64,000 nucleotides of DNA from IMG/VR virus record IMGVR_UViG_3300045911_000062, positions 1 to 64,000 of that record. One strand, 5' to 3'. Source of the stretch: a virus. The notes under the pieces were generated by a model that was not told the DNA's origin, searched no databases, and saw nothing but the letters and a program-made list of their open reading frames with translations. Below, in pieces: positions 61,814 to 64,000 of the stretch (position 1 is its first letter; each line of letters begins with the position of its first letter). The translations under genes and the position numbers were made by a program.

Positions 61814-64000
61814 ACGGACATGATCCATTTTCAAAATTTTGTAATCTTATAACACCAATAGATGGAGAAGATACATTAATAGTAGACTGTAATGCTACCC
61901 ATGATGTTTTAAATATATCAGAATGATGTTTTTTATGCGTCATAGCTGCATGCAATAATTCAAAAAATATTTTATTGACTTCTTCTGTTGTAAAATTGTT
62001 ATATATTGCATACATAGTAGTTATAATATTACTTTCACTATTCAAATTATTATTTTTTAAAAACTCATTAATATCTACATTATTATACTTTATATTTGGG
62101 TCGTTTAACATGCTATTGACAATATATTTTGCTAATTCTCCATCCATAAATACCTGTTCTTCACCTAGACCATAACGAGTATCACTATTATAAATGTTGT
62201 CATAAACTGTCCTATTTAATGATGGTAATAATTTTGTTTCATCAACAGTTCCTGAAACAATTCTTTTTCCTATCATACTTTCTATGACTCTATCCCATAA
62301 AAACATATCTATTTTAGCTAATTGCTTTTCACGAATTAATTTCCATTCCCAATGTACATTTTTTAGATATAAAGGAGAATATAATGAATTTGGTGAAGGC
62401 AATTCGTCACGTAACGTAAAATCTCTTGTAAATCGTAGAGCATATCTAGAATCATCTTTTATCGTATTTTCTAACCCTTTAACTACCAATTGTGTATATC
62501 TATAAGGAAGTTCATATTCATCTTCATCATAAACAATACCATAAACTAAGCCATAACCGAACTCTGGCGTTCTCAACCCTTGCAATATCATATGTGGTTC
62601 TGGTATAAAACGTAATTGATTTTGAGCCTCTTTCAGATTTATTAAGGAGTCTCCAGTCAGAGCTATTTTATTCTCTTTATTTTTTACCCAAAAATAGTAA
62701 ACTTTATATTCTTTTTTGCTCAATGGATCTAGTTTAGTTACATAAGAATGTGGGTATACTTTTTTGTAAATTCCTCCAGCATCTAACTCATCTTGTGTAG
62801 GCATGCGCGCTTCAAATACAAGTGTCACAATATCTTGTGGTTTAGGTTTAGAAATTTGATTTTCCAATAATGCACCATAACAATAATCATGTAAAGAATA
62901 TAAATCTAAATCTAAAGTTCCTACATAAAAACCATTAATATATACTTTTGCATCCGTATGAATTAGATTTTCTACTATAGTATCTGGCTCTACTAATTTT
63001 ACTGTAAATTCGAATATTTCATCTTTATGTTCCACCCAAATTGGTGGCATTCCAGTTTCTTCTTCTATATTTCTATATATTTTATAATAAGCCTCACCTG
63101 TACGTTTATCATTCTGTAATAAATTTTTATTTTTCAAATCTTTAGCAACTGCTAATCCCCATTCTTCAGGATGAACCAAAGATTCTGTCCATTGATACAT
63201 AACTATTTCACCAAAATCGGCCATGCGCCCCCAATTAAAGATACGATAGTTAATATCTGGAAATATTTTAGAATCATAATATGGTATGTAATACATTTTA
63301 GACGTATCTAACCATACTATTCCCTCTTTATTCTTCAACCAAACAGTCTCATTGGCACTTGTATCCTCAAAATTATAAATGGCTTTATCATTGTCTGATT
63401 GTATATCTATCACGAAATTGGGTATATGATAATGATGACCTATAGCTGGGTGCCATATTGGTATTCTTTTCATCACCACATCAGATTTTTTATCTAATAA
63501 AGTAGCAGGATTTTGAGCATCATAATTATATGATAAAGTTGTTACTGTTATGTTAGTCTTTCCTGATATGTCATAAAATTCTATTGCACCTGTGTTTATT
63601 AAATTATAATCATACCCCTCAGATAATTGTTTATTAGTTTGTGTTTCACTGTCATAGTATGTAACTATTACTTTGTCGGATTTTAACGGTAACTTAAAAA
63701 TATATCTTCCATTTATTACTTTGATTGGAACTGTATTATTAAAATTAACTATGTTTATTTCATTTTTTGTAGTTTTAGCATATTTTGTATGTATTTCTAA
63801 TTCATTTTCTATATTATATGATATTGATGTTACTTGCACATCAAAGTAAAAAGAAGGTTTTGGTGATAGCATGTATAACTGATCTGGTTGATTCCACCAT
63901 CTGTGTAAATCTGTCAAACGAACAGGCTCAAATGTATCATTTAATGATCCACCATCTGGAGTTACAAATTCAACCCTCATTTCTTTTGTTGATGCATCTC
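61809..64000 (-). CDS. Large virion structural protein, N-terminus beyond the window
   Basis: An open frame of 730 codons that is still open at the right edge (DASTKE precedes the first in-window ATG at 63980), so that ATG is probably internal and the N-terminus lies outside. The visible part is Tyr/Trp-rich and beta-structured (LHRWWNQPDQLYMLSP, IPIWHPAIGHHYHIPNF, DINYRIFNWGRMADFGEIVMYQWTESLVHPEEWG), like large baseplate or tail proteins of big phages. It has no enzyme motif. It is followed by the fibre genes, which have their own promoters. Likely a baseplate/fibre-attachment protein. Confidence 0.68.
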   Translation of the reverse strand, partial: DASTKEMRVEFVTPDGGSLNDTFEPVRLTDLHRWWNQPDQLYMLSPKPSFYFDVQVTSISYNIENELEIHTKYAKTTKNEINIVNFNNTVPIKVINGRYIFKLPLKSDKVIVTYYDSETQTNKQLSEGYDYNLINTGAIEFYDISGKTNITVTTLSYNYDAQNPATLLDKKSDVVMKRIPIWHPAIGHHYHIPNFVIDIQSDNDKAIYNFEDTSANETVWLKNKEGIVWLDTSKMYYIPYYDSKIFPDINYRIFNWGRMADFGEIVMYQWTESLVHPEEWGLAVAKDLKNKNLLQNDKRTGEAYYKIYRNIEEETGMPPIWVEHKDEIFEFTVKLVEPDTIVENLIHTDAKVYINGFYVGTLDLDLYSLHDYCYGALLENQISKPKPQDIVTLVFEARMPTQDELDAGGIYKKVYPHSYVTKLDPLSKKEYKVYYFWVKNKENKIALTGDSLINLKEAQNQLRFIPEPHMILQGLRTPEFGYGLVYGIVYDEDEYELPYRYTQLVVKGLENTIKDDSRYALRFTRDFTLRDELPSPNSLYSPLYLKNVHWEWKLIREKQLAKIDMFLWDRVIESMIGKRIVSGTVDETKLLPSLNRTVYDNIYNSDTRYGLGEEQVFMDGELAKYIVNSMLNDPNIKYNNVDINEFLKNNNLNSESNIITTMYAIYNNFTTEEVNKIFFELLHAAMTHKKHHSDIFKTSWVALQSTINVSSPSIGVIRLQNFENGSCPS

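Noticed and set aside
1-64000. tRNA genes
   Set aside because: The intergenic gaps (all under 300 bases) were read on both strands by eye and no cloverleaf-like sequence with a CCA-type end or T-arm core was found; a covariance-model scan was not possible.

Overview
The window is part of a large, strongly AT-rich genome (about 30% G+C by eye, not computed) of a tailed phage with a contractile tail, distantly T4-like. Support comes from a tail sheath (gp18-like), tail tube (gp19-like), sheath stabiliser (gp15-like), head-completion nuclease fold (gp4-like), family B DNA polymerase (gp43-like), primase (gp61-like), RNase H/flap nuclease, a DsbA-like protein, and many copies of a T4-type late promoter box ([T/C]ATAAATA) at a sensible distance from virion genes. 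Gene packing is dense, with ATGA-type overlaps, and no tRNA, integrase or lysogeny module was seen. The host is probably Gram-negative (phage lipoprotein, LPS/capsule-type sugar genes) but cannot be named.

Layout. 1-2838: inner-membrane protein, lipoprotein, fibre-type protein, HTH/AT-hook protein, a small ORF broken by TGA, glutaredoxin. 2868-6125: divergent VWA-like metallopeptidase and MoxR ATPase plus a macro-domain protein. 6191-10682: first sugar cluster (GT4+GT-D fusion, aminotransferase, GT-D protein, pyruvyltransferase). 10927-11439: HAD phosphatase. 11442-14868: fibre/structural operon. 14899-21305: two small proteins, primase, ClpP-like protease, ribonucleotide reductase NrdB/NrdA, an unknown protein. 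21341-24560: second sugar cluster. 24589-27741: second fibre operon. 27773-31719: small membrane protein, thymidylate synthase, a shortened TrpF-like protein, an RlaP-like nucleotidyltransferase, a homing-type endonuclease. 31823-33010: structural protein. 33032-40466: third sugar cluster (pyruvyltransferase, HtrL-like transferase, methyltransferase, a three-domain fusion, a duplicated GT60-like transferase). 40524-42835: small late genes, NUDIX, AT-hook protein, putative holin. 42837-49303: replication block (RNase H, clamp-like protein, DNA polymerase, DsbA-like) and small late genes. 49306-59103: head/tail morphogenesis block interrupted by a second homing-type endonuclease. 59117-64000: fibre genes with PSIT tetrapeptide arrays, and a large structural protein running off the right edge.

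How it works together. Nucleotide genes (NrdAB, glutaredoxin, ThyA) supply dNTPs to the T4-type replisome. The late promoter box ties fibres, tail, ClpP-like protease and putative holin into one late regulon; a clamp-like and a DsbA-like gene fit T4-style clamp-coupled late transcription. The most unusual aspect is roughly a dozen sugar-transfer genes in three blocks, each next to fibre genes with Pro/Thr/Ser-rich linkers. Virion or host-surface glycosylation is therefore a reasonable but unproven idea. Several predicted starts were moved to internal ATG/GTG codons where promoter position, ribosome-binding sequence or upstream overlap favours them; this is stated in the entries.
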